From Microbotryum silenes-acaulis (taxonomy: Eukaryota > Basidiomycota > Microbotryomycetes > Microbotryales > Microbotryaceae), in NCBI GenBank assembly GCA_003665825.1, contig QPFY01000007.1, forward strand, positions 62,001 to 126,000: a DNA stretch of 64,000 nucleotides, read 5' to 3'. The notes below the pieces were generated by a model. That model saw only the letters and a program-made list of their open reading frames with translations, was not told where the DNA came from and did not search any database. The position numbers and the translations under genes were made by a program. Shown piece after piece: positions 11,684 through 21,446 of this stretch (position 1 is the stretch's first letter; the number at the start of each line of letters is the position of its first letter).

Positions 11684-12462
11684 GCTGGCTTGAGGACGAT
11701 GTATAAACTTGGACTTATGCAGGTCAAAGGTTGTGGGACTAAGGTGAGAGTCACTCCCGTCGGTGGCCCCGAATATGAGCCGGTTCAGCTCAGGAGTGCC
11801 CTGATCGAGAAGGACCGAACGGCGATTGACACAGCTGCAAGGCGCTCCTGAGTACCCGAGTCCTGACATTTGACTAATCGATTCGCCGGCAGTTCGCGGG
11901 AAATCCCACCTCACAAGAGGGGCCTTCGGGCATGAGGAAAAAAATGGAACGTGTGGCGCCATCCTTGAAGTACACGAGAGTGCCTGGAAGAAATCGAATG
12001 GAAGTACATGAAAGCGGCCTTTGCGATGGGGCGCCCCGGAGGCTCAACAACTTCCCCGCAGCTCATCATCGTCAGCCCCTCGGACCGACCCTACCCATCC
12101 TTCGCGGCGATCCAACTCGACCGAATTCAATCCTGAGCTCTCGAAACCCATTCCTACATCCTGTGTTGTGATTCCGTCTGAAGGTGTCAGCTCTGATCGT
12201 TCCGAATGGATAAACGCGCGTGCTTCGTCCGGATAAGGCAGAGTGGTCTAGTTGGGAGGCGACGACTCGAATTGGTGTAGAGAAGACTGGGGGACGGAAA
12301 GCGTTGTTCGGTCGATGGGATGAGGGATCGGGGTTTTTAATTGTGGGCTGTGAGGTTGAGATCTCTTTGTTTTGGAGTCGAGCCCTTAAGGCCTACGGGG
12401 AGAAAGTCAGGTTTTTTTTTCACACCGGCGCAGCTGGCGTGTCCGACGAAGAACACGCGCCT
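11684..12462. other. Gene-free region upstream of paralogue 3
   Basis: This is the presumed promoter of paralogue 3 followed by unique sequence up to the fold-back repeats. It has only short frames with no recognisable motif. Confidence 0.4.
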
Positions 12463-13180
12463 GAAAGGCACGAGATCGCTCTCGAGCCTCACTGGTTCCG
12501 AGTCCAAACAGAAAGGATCAAACGGTGTATTCGCAGGCGAAGAAAGACTACTAAAAGGACTAAGGTCAAGAGACGCGGCGGCGCCGCGCGCGAGGGCAAG
12601 CGTGAGGCCGCAGAGGTTGGCTCGAGGTCGTCGTGAGGCGTAAGCGGAGCGGCGCCTTACACTCACCCCTCCTTGAATCAATTCCCTCCTCCAGCTTCTG
12701 ATGCAAGGGATCGTTCGTTGTTGTCTGCCTCTGAAACGCTTGAGAGTCCTCCGGGTTCGTTTGTAACTGTTGCGTCCTTTTCTTGTTCGATCTGATCCAG
12801 GTCGGGCTACGTTCCTGTTCGATTTCGATTTAGCTCAGGAGTCTGTTCTTGTTCGCGGATCGGTTCTTGTTCGGTTCGGATCGATTCGGGTCTGATTTCG
12901 TTCGGTTCTTGTCTTGTTCCAATCGGTATCTGGGGCGGGTGCGGTGTTGAAGCCGTCTCGCAGGGTGGCACGAACGGTGTTTGAGGTGGTTTCGCCGGGC
13001 TGGGCTGGGCAGGGGCGATGGCGGGAGCGGCTGTGGGGCCGGGTCGCGGGGTTCTGTATCGGGATCGGGTTCTGGTTCCGGTTCGGTATCGGTATCGGTA
13101 TCGGTCTCGGTGTGGTCTCGGTATCGTTGTGGTCTCGGTATCGGTGTAGTATCGGTATCGGTATCGGTCTCGGTGTGGTA

Positions 13181-13243
<63 letters not shown>

Positions 13244-13821
13244 TTGTGGTCTCGGTATCGGTCTCGGTGTGGTGGGTTCTGGGTTCTGCCTGATTCGGAT
13301 TCGGGTTCGATTTTTTTCTTTCTTCGCAGCCGCTGAGCGGCGTCGCAGGGGCGGCTGCGAAGGTCGAGGTTTAACGTCGGGTTGGGACGGAGTCGTACAT
13401 CCGAGTTGTCGGTTTCAAAAAAAAAAGTGAAGGAGGGAATTGATTCAAGGAGGGGTGAGTGTAAGGCGCCGCTCCGCTTACGCCTCACGACGACCTCGAG
13501 CCAACCTCTGCGGCCTCACGCTTGCCCTCGCGCGCGGCGCCGCCGCGTCTCTTGACCTTAGTCCTTTTAGTAGTCTTTCTTCGCCTGCGAATACACTGTT
13601 TGATCCTTTCAAAAAAAAAAGTGAAAGGCACGAGATCGCTCTCGAGCCTCACTGGTTCCGAGTCCAAACAGAAAGGATCAAACGGTGTATTCGCAGGCGA
13701 AGAAAGACTACTAAAAGGACTAAGGTCAAGAGACGCGGCGGCGCCGCGCGCGAGGGCAAGCGTGAGGCCGCAGAGGTTGGCTCGAGGTCGTCGTGAGGCG
13801 TAAGCGGAGCGGCGCCTTACA
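12463..13821. repeat. Fold-back repeat cluster (three copies, one inverted)
   Basis: Copy A (about 12463-12689) and copy C (13623-13821) are direct repeats nearly 200 bp long. Copy B (13432-13610) is the inverse of 12511-12689, including the flank that ends in tcaattccctcc. A and B therefore form inverted arms of about 179 bp around a 740-bp spacer, and B and C form a second tight inverted pair. A run of ten A followed by gtgaa marks the left edge of B and the left edge of C. The repeats read as arginine-rich open frames on both strands, but these are by-products of the repeat. It resembles a fold-back transposon or a nested MITE. Confidence 0.7.
13077..13272. repeat. Hexanucleotide satellite (ggtctc/ggtatc)n
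   Basis: About 200 bases made almost wholly of 6-base units ggtctc, ggtatc and ggtgtg, with an uninterrupted ggtctc block near 13180-13240. It lies in the loop between the inverted arms A and B. Being a multiple of three it stays open in several frames (Ser-Val on the plus strand, Glu-Thr on the minus strand), which explains the long apparent frames there. Confidence 0.8.
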
Positions 13822-14180
13822 GCGCCCCTCCTTGGGAACGAAGGCGATACGCACCCATATGGAGCAGAGCACGATAGGAGCATCGACGTCCGATTTTCCA
13901 TCACGATCTCGGTGCCGGCCGTCGTATCGTAAGATATTACAAGAAGCTTGCTTGGCTGCAGTCTTGTCTTCGCGGTTCTCCCCGATTGTTTGTTTATCAG
14001 TTCCTCTTTTGCAATGACCGAAAGGCATCAATCATCTCTCGAAAGAGTATCACATGCCCCTCCCGACTGACAGTGTTGCTGGTAGGAGAATAGACCAACG
14101 TTGATTGCACTGATCCGTTTATACGCTATGAACACTTCCCTCTGAGCACCGATGAAACACCACAGTGAACGCCGAAGCGT

Positions 14181-15593
14181 TCAACCACGTCCAACGAACG
14201 GCATCTTGGTCGCCATAAGAGTCTACGAAACCACAAATCCACCGTCAGCTAAGCTTTCTCGACCGAATCCCCGACTCAACAAGAAGCGCACCTGGTTGAG
14301 AATGTTGACGTCGAGCGGTAAGCTCGCCATGTAGACGAGCGTCGCGCCGACATAATCGACGGGGATCACGCTGTAATTCGTCGATCGACCTATCGCATCA
14401 GCAGCGCGAAATATGACCATAGGGATATGGTTGGAAGAAGCGATAATACTCACGGCTCGTCCCTGACTTCCCCGAAGGGCTGCAACTTGCCCGCGTTATC
14501 CTTGGAGGCCATCTTGGACTCGGCGTTACCTACAAATTCGAACAAGAACGCGAACACATCAGTCCACTCGCCCGAGGCCCCATCTCAGGACTCCCCCTAG
14601 AAAAAAAATCCGTGCCGAGCCACTAACCAATATCAATCTGTGAACACGCGATATCATGCTCCCTCCCATCCAACGCCGTGCTCTTTGTCAACCCAGCGAC
14701 AGCATGCTTGGTCATGGTGTAAGGTGCCGAGAAGGGTCTCGGGGTGTAAGACGAGATGGACCCGTTGTTGATGATGCGCCCTCCCTTGGGCGATTGGGTC
14801 GACATGATCTTGAAGGCTTCTTGAGTGCAGAGGAAGGGCTGGGAGGATCAAAGCGGCCCGGGTGGGTTAGGTGGGCCAGTTTGCTGGTCGGCTTGGTAGG
14901 AGTGAGGGACTTACGGCCGTTACGTTGATGGCCAAGATAGATTCCCAATCCTCATACGGTGTGTCCTGCAATTGGCAGCCAGCGGTCGCGCGTCCAGCGT
15001 TCTGGTGAGGCCAGTCGGAATAGGGGGGCGCGGGGGAGTTGGAATCAGTTTCAGGTCAAGTTCAACTGAACACTTGTCGAGTACTCACGTTAAACAAGAG
15101 ATCTAGTCGGCCTGTTCATTTTTGTGCAGCAGTATTATAGGAGCGGTTGCGACGACGATGTTCGGGATCGACGGGGACGGACATCATGAGAAAGTGGGGA
15201 GGTGGGGATGCCCGAGACAGGGACGGGTCGGGAATCGACACCGGAATGAACGTGGGATGAATGGGGTAGAGCGCAACGTACATCAGTACACCATCACCTT
15301 CAATTCACCCGTATCTCAGGCCTCTTTCTCGACTCACCATACTTCTCCCTCACGAATTCAAACAGCTTGATGACATCCTCCCGTCTCCCCAAATCTCCTA
15401 CGACCCACGTCATCTCCTTGACCTGCTTCCCCTCCTTGGCTCTCTTATAGGTCTCTTCCAATTCCTTCTCCTTTCGTCCTGACATGACGACGGTCCATCC
15501 CGCGTGGGCGAGGGCGATCGAACAAGCTCGTCCAATGCCGGAGGAAGCTCCGGTGACGACGGCGATACCCGGTTGGGTCATGGGCAGGGACAT
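14181..15593 (-). CDS. Short-chain dehydrogenase/reductase (classical SDR)
   Basis: Seven exons read right to left: 15593-15338, 15111-15089, 15001-14915, 14838-14628, 14529-14454, 14370-14292, 14222-14181, giving 257 residues. The cofactor motif TGASSGIG is at residues 14-21, the structural NNAG at 93-96, and the catalytic Ser (about 149-151), Tyr162 and Lys166 lie in SISSY and YTMTK. The length is that of classical NAD(P)-dependent SDRs. The C-terminal pattern [15 protein letters not shown] then MPFVGRG resembles a group common in fungi and bacteria whose substrates are mostly unknown. The start at MSLPMTQPG was chosen because the cofactor motif normally lies within 20 residues of the start. 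Exon 2 is only 23 bases but restores GRLDLLFN exactly. Confidence 0.88.
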
Positions 15594-16000
15594 GTTGGGG
15601 GAATTTGCTTGAGGGTGATCGGGGAAGGGTAAGTCTCCGTAAGGTTGAGAACGACAAGTGCGTGAATTGAATTGAAGTAGTGGCGGGGAGAGGGAGAGGA
15701 CGAAGAGGGCAAGGCGGACCTCTCCATGGCTTTCCTGGGGACATCTGATCGGCCGAGCCCGCGGGGGAGCGTGCGGAGCAAAGCGGCCCGACGCCGCACG
15801 CGCCGCTGGAGTCGGGGGTATCTCATCACGTGACAAGTTTTATAACGTGGGCGAGCTTGGAGCCCCACCCTACCGAATCTCAAAAAACTCGGACAACCTC
15901 GACGAGCGTCACTGGCCACCCATCATATAGCATATTTTATTTCCAAATGTAATTCTAACCAGGTTCTCACCGTTCCCAGCATTGACCACCATTCCCTCCG
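15594..16000. promoter_or_regulatory. Intergenic region upstream of the SDR gene
   Basis: About 400 bases between the SDR start codon and the methyltransferase stop codon. It holds the SDR promoter and the methyltransferase 3' end. No gene seen. Confidence 0.4.
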
Positions 16001-17760
16001 TCAGTCCCTCTTCTTGAACAAATAATGCCCGACCCCCCAACTCTCGCCATCATCCAACGCGAAGAACTCGGCGCACGCCAAGAAGAACACCCTAAATCTA
16101 TAGAACGACTTGGAGCCCTCCGTACTCCTCTCCTGCTTCGAAGCGGATTTCGCCGCCGGTCCAGTGACGAGTTCGTCCAATCGAGGCGAGGACGAGTTGA
16201 ACCATTTCGAACGGTGCGAGTCTTGCAATTTGAGCCAGTCCTCGCAGGTGCTGAATAAGACGGGATTCGAACAGCGAGAAGGTCAGTCGGACGTTTCGTC
16301 AAGGTGGAAATCCGAACGTTCGGTGAGAAGTCCTCAACCCACCGTCCGTAGTGCTTGCCGTTGATCCACCACGATCGCTCGAGCGTCAGATCGGTTTGGA
16401 AGTGCGTAAACAAGTCGAACGAGGGCATCGTTCCGCCTGTAACGAATCGGACAAGTGAAACGTCAGCTCGGAATGCTGTGTACTTCCAAACTGCGGATTC
16501 CGAGGCCTACCGGAGAAGAAGTTCTTCGACATCCACCCGTCGTTCTCCTCAAAGTGGTACCTGAGCACATCCGATCGAGTCATGGGTCAGCATTTCAAAG
16601 ATGGTAGCATTCTGGGCTACAGTTTTGCTCACGGTGTGTCCCGATGGCAGAAGATGTGGACGAAAAGGAGCGCCTCGCCCGTCTTGGCCTCGGCGTTGGG
16701 TTTGAGCCACGAGCTGACCTTTTTCAGTAGCTGCTCGTAGTTCTGTATCGGAATCAAGTCCCCATCAATATGTGCGTAACAGGCGTAACGATGTCGTTGA
16801 CTCACCTTCATATGCTCAAACATCTCGATCGACAAGATGCGATCAAAGCTGTTCCGACACCAAAGCATGCGCATACCAGATCAGCTCCCCATCCCGCCAC
16901 GATCCCGCAAACTCAAAAGACCTACCTTCTCGTCCCAGCAAAATCATTGAACACCTTGACGTCCCCGGTGAAGACGGTCAAATTCTTCAAGCTCCTCAAC
17001 GCGGTTTGGCTATCGATGTGCACTTTTTGGGTCGCCGAGTTGCTCAACGCCGTGATCGTCGAGTTGGGGTATTTCTAGACCGACCCCCCCAAAAAAATGC
17101 AAGAACATCAGTCTCCTCCTCACTTTGAATCCACCTCTACCCGCATTGGCTGACTGACCTTGGCCAAAAACAAACTCAATGAACCCCATCCACACCCCAA
17201 ATCCAAGATTTCCATCCCATCCTCCAGCTTGGCCTTTTTGCAATACGATTCCAACATCAACTCTTCCGCTCTCTCGAGCGTTTCTTTACCCGTGGGGTAT
17301 AGACAACAAGAATACTTCATGTTGGGTCCGAGACAGGATTGGATGAACTCGGTGGAAACCTGTCGTCGAGGTGGGGGCGAGAGTGGGATGTCAGTTCGGC
17401 CTTTACTCTCGCTTGCTCCCGAACGTGCTCTAAGGAGGACGTACCTCGTAGTGTTGCTCGTTCGCCTTTTCGGTCTCGATCGCGACTTGATTTTGCTTCA
17501 AGCCCTGGATGTAGGCCCACTTTGCCTCTACGCTCGCTTCCATGTTGGTCGCTTTAATCCTACCCGATCAATCCCCCCCCCCCCACAACCCACGTACACG
17601 CCCGGAATCAGTTGTTGCTCAGATCTCAGACCCGATCTCGAGAAGGGAGTGTGTGCGTGCATACTCTTGTAATCGTTGCCGACAGAGGTATCGAATCGCT
17701 CTCCTGACGATCGCATCGGGCAATACGCCACTGACAATTCCCCGGGAAAAAAGCGCGCAA

Positions 17761-17797
<37 letters not shown>

Positions 17798-17899
17798 CAG
17801 CTCCTCGCATATCCACCTCATAACCCTGCAGCCGTATCGTATCGTGTACGAAACTCACCGATCTAAAGCGTCGTATCCGAGGTTGGTCAAGGCGTCCAT
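16001..17899 (-). CDS. Coclaurine-N-methyltransferase-like SAM methyltransferase
   Basis: Ten exons read right to left: 17899-17859, 17730-17665, 17559-17445, 17359-17159, 17074-16926, 16848-16806, 16742-16633, 16560-16511, 16436-16343, 16250-16001, giving 372 residues. It follows plant coclaurine N-methyltransferase and the cyclopropane-fatty-acid synthase superfamily along most of its length: ANEQHYE, KYSCCLYP, LDLGCGWGSLSL (SAM-binding glycine motif), SIEMFEHM, LFVHIFCHR, NDGWMSKNFFSGGTMPS, LERSWWINGKHYGRTCEDWL. It should transfer a methyl group from SAM. The fungal substrate is unknown and need not be an alkaloid; a small amine or lipid is possible. Every junction restores both frame and family sequence. 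Intron 1 holds the (CA)n tract at 17762-17797. Confidence 0.88.
17762..17797. repeat. (CA)n microsatellite in an intron
   Basis: About 17 uninterrupted CA units inside intron 1 of the methyltransferase gene. It is probably length-variable between strains. On the minus strand it reads (TG)n, close to the acceptor. Confidence 0.9.
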
Positions 17900-18274
17900 C
17901 ACTGCGCTCGGATTCGTTAGTCGGGGGTTGAAGATAAGGGATGTGTGGAGAGGGTGAGAGTGCGGATGGGAGAAGCGGGAAGATGGCGTGGACTGACTGG
18001 CGTGGATCGATCGAGCGTACGCGCAAGCGCAGATCGACAGCGACCGAGATCGAGTGCGAGTGCCCGATCGCCGCCTCCGAATGGCGCACAGACTTGCACC
18101 TCGAAAGGTTCGTGAAGAAAAAAGAGCTCTGTTCACTCGATAACCATCAGCAGAAAAGTAGCGGGAAAGTGTACTTGAGAAAATTACATCACACGCAAAA
18201 CAAACAAATAAGCAAGTAATCACCATCATCTGCTCTCGTCATCCCAAACCACACCCAAATCACTCCCTCCCCCC
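17900..18274. promoter_or_regulatory. Short intergenic region, methyltransferase promoter
   Basis: It lies between the methyltransferase start and the VPS27 stop, both on the minus strand. I see nothing specific in it. Confidence 0.4.
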
Positions 18275-20499
18275 TCAAAGCTCAATCAACTCCCCAACCT
18301 TCTGCTCCTCCACCAATTGCTCCTCCCTCTTAGTCCAGGGTTCTTCCTGCGGTACATGGGGGAACAGCATTGCCTGCGGGCCCGAGGGTACGCTAGGGAA
18401 TTGCGAGGGCTTGTAATACCCTGCTGGTTGAGGTTGTGCTTGGACTGGGGCTGGGGCTGGGGCTGGAGCGGGGACGGGGGATGCGACGCTTTGTTGAGGA
18501 TGAGATTGAGGTTGTGTATATGTTTGTGGTTGAGGAGCATAGCTCTGTTCGTGGGCGTGCGCGTGCGTCGGGGGTGCGGATGCGATAGTGCAGGGTAAAG
18601 GCTGTCCTATCGGAGTAAGCTGATAAGCATATCTCGGATCTTGGTACGCCTGCTGCATCGACGCCGCCGACGAAGCCTGCGCCACCGCGCCCGCATACTG
18701 TTGTTGCTGCTGCTGTGTCCCCACCGTCGCACCGTACCCCACCTGTTGTCCCTGTGGTGCATGATACCCTCTCGCAGCATTCTCCAAAGCACCCTGATAC
18801 ATCCTCGCCGCCTCGGCCAACTTGAGGTTCATCTCGACCAACATGTCCTTCCTCCTCTCCGCGTCTTCGAGCCCTCTTTCCAACCTCGGAGCGGCTAGAC
18901 TGGCTTGTTCGTACAATTGTCGTTCGCGATGCCCTAGCTGAGGTGGGGGTTGTGCAAGTGCGGAAGTGAAGGTGTGTAATGTCGAGGATTCGGTAGGGGA
19001 GAGATCGTAAGAAGGTAGGGGAGCATATCGAGTCGCCTGCGTTGGTGCAGCGTTGGCTTGGTATGCCTGATTAGGGAACAGCGAAGCATAGGTCGCCGCC
19101 GGTGGTGTAGGGTGAGAATCGAACGTCGGTGCCGAAGGAGCTGGCGCAACGTCCCTCAACGACGCAGCAATCGCCGCCGCCAAATCTGGATCCTCCTCCT
19201 CCTTCAACCCCGTCGTCTTGGCCGGTATCGACGAAGTCCTCATTACATTCGTCGCATAAGAAGGTGTATACCCCGATTTAACAGGTACGTCCTTGCGCAA
19301 TTCGAACGCCGGTGCACTCGACGAAGAAGGGTTCGACTCGAGCAAACTCGCCGCAATAGCGCGCTGCAAGTCTTCGTCCTCCTTTGCCCTCGCGGAAGCG
19401 CTCCGCCGTGCACTACTCGGACTTGATCCATGTCCGACGGTCGAACTCCGTTCAGGCAAGCCCGGTCGATCGGCTTGTCGTTGCGCACTGCCCAAACTCG
19501 TACTTCGAGCGAGCACGCTCGCGCCTTTTCCTTCCTTGACCTTCTTGACACACCCATCGCACACTCGTACGGCTTCGGTGATGCCGAAATGAGGTAGAGG
19601 AGCAACGTTGGAGGAGCATTGTTGGTCAAAGACGTCGCCGCAGTTGCGACAGTGGTGCTTGCGATTAAAAGTGGTGAAATCGGTTCGACACCGAGTGCAG
19701 TATGCCGCGTCCTTCCAGTCCGGGGCCTGCATAGAAGTAAACCTCACACAAAGCGGAATGATAAAAGTATGAGCATCTGTCACCCCTTTTGAGAGGCCTT
19801 CCTCCCTGACTGACCGATAAGGATTCCACCATCGCCGCCGTAGCGGTCGGATCCCTCGGCGGGAAAGTGAACCCATCGGCGCTCATCCTCTCATAAACCC
19901 TAACCAATTCACTCCCCTTCAACCCCTCCTTACCCACAAAGGCCGTAGCCCAATCCTGCAACTTGGCGGTGACCTTTTCCTTGACGTCCCGATTACTACC
20001 CGTACTACCTTTAGCCAAGGATTCGAGTTCATTCGCGAATTCCTTGCCCGCTACGACGGTAAGGAAAGGTGTGCCACCGTTCTTGACGCATATGTCTAAA
20101 ACGGAGAGGGCTAGTAATTGGACGTTGGGGTTGGGGTGACGGAGACGACGGAAGATGGATTTGCTGGCGGCCAAGGGGGGTACGGCGGTCGAACGGATTA
20201 GATCGGCGAGTTGCAACGATGCGACGAGGTCCGGCGGGGTCGAGGAGGGGAGCAGGTCCGAGGTCGTTTTCTCTGTTGGTGGCAACGCGCAAACAACGAA
20301 TGATGGAATGATGAGGTTTCAGCTCTGATTGCGTCACATGCTTCTGATGACACCGCAGATGGCTCGTCGAAGTGACAAGATGACTTGAGTGGGGTGGGGG
20401 GGACGAGGCTTGATCGAGTAATACTACCGGAGGGATGTACTGACCCAACAATGTATCAAACTCGGATTGCCCCGCCGAAGGACCCCACAGAAAACTCAT
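18275..20499 (-). CDS. VPS27: VPS27/HRS, ESCRT-0 subunit
   Basis: Three exons read right to left, 20499-20445, 20272-19815 and 19726-18275, give 654 residues. Domains in order: a VHS domain (about residues 10-150, with FDTLLEKTTSDLLP), a FYVE zinc finger from about 172 (WKDAAYCTRC, RKHHCRNCG, VCDGC; the basic RKHHCR patch binds phosphatidylinositol 3-phosphate), two ubiquitin-interacting motifs (EDEDLQRAIAASLLES and EDPDLAAAIAASLRD), a coiled region, a long Gln/Pro-rich stretch, and a C-terminal LIEL that fits a clathrin box. Vps27 sits on endosomes, binds ubiquitinated cargo and clathrin, and recruits ESCRT-I for sorting into multivesicular bodies. The VHS-FYVE-UIM order is diagnostic. It is divergent from the F-box-like gene starting at 21447. 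Confidence 0.94.
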
Positions 20500-21446
20500 G
20501 ATGCGCTGTAGAGTCTACTTCGCAACCAGACGAAGGGCGTTTGGAGTGACGTGTGACGTGTGACGTGTGACGTGTGACGAACGACGAGCTCAGACGGACG
20601 GATGACGATGATGGCCGATCGGAGCGTGCGGGGGACGTCCTGCTAGGTGGTCGGAGCTCTGTTTTGCTTCTTGATAGTATGCTGTAAAGTCCAATTCCTC
20701 GACGATGGTGGTGGTATAGGCACGAGTAACCGCTGACGGCTGACGGAGGCGCTGACGGAGGCGCTGACGAGCGTTGCCAGAGGCCAAGGGGCGCCTGAGC
20801 CCAGACTCCGGGTGTGACGTCGGCACAGCTCGAGCCCCGGAAAGCACAGAAAGGCACGAACCCGCGCTGAGCTGCGGTACTGAGCCCTGCGCAATCGCCA
20901 TTAGTCATCGTGAAGCGGCAAGCTTTTCCCCTGCAATAGTCGAGAGTGCCCGGACGTTATCGTTGGAACTTGCTTTGATCACAACTCATCGCAACTTGAC
21001 CGCTGATCCCAAGTCCAGTCGTCACCACAAGAGCTTGCTGTGGCTCCGAGTCGGGAGCCGCATCTGACACGCGGGCTTGAGGCAAACGATCCATCGATTA
21101 CTAGCCTCTGCACCAACAACCCCGTTAGTAGAATCGAGCTAGTTGTAAAAATCTAGCTCGTTCGACCGATCTCCCGGATCAACCTAACAAAAAAAGAGGT
21201 CTGGCATTACCTCACGCATGCGGGGTAGCCGAGGCGAGGTGATCTCCTGAGTGGATAGGCTCTCTTTTAGCTCCTCTTCTGTCTCTCGGCGCGCGCGTTG
21301 AGGGCTCGTCGGTCGCGCTCGGACGGGCTCGGTGGGGAGTCAGTCGCAAGCGGACCGCCGCGCCAATCTCTCTCGGCTGAACATCACCCCTCTTTGCCTC
21401 CCTCCTCTCACCAACTCGCCTACAGCAGCTCTCCCACCTCACCTCA
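20500..21446. promoter_or_regulatory. Divergent promoter region, VPS27 and F-box-like gene
   Basis: About 950 bases. It contains a tandem repeat of the 7-base unit gtgacgt/acgtgtg at 20549-20579 (about four copies), and gacggaggcgct repeats near 20740-20770. TGACGT-like cores resemble CRE/ATF half sites, but the tandem array alone does not show binding. Confidence 0.45.

Noticed and set aside
12337..12681. Arginine-rich frames repeated at 12337-12681, 13440-13796 and 13485-13904
   Set aside because: They are copies of the fold-back repeat read in different frames, not a gene family.
12835..13488. Long minus-strand frame rich in Glu-Thr repeats (and matching plus-strand Ser-Val frames)
   Set aside because: It is produced by the (ggtctc)n satellite, open in several frames at once. 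No domain and no splice-consistent gene.
17528..18089. Minus-strand frames with Cys-Val runs
   Set aside because: They read through the (CA)n microsatellite in an intron of the methyltransferase gene.
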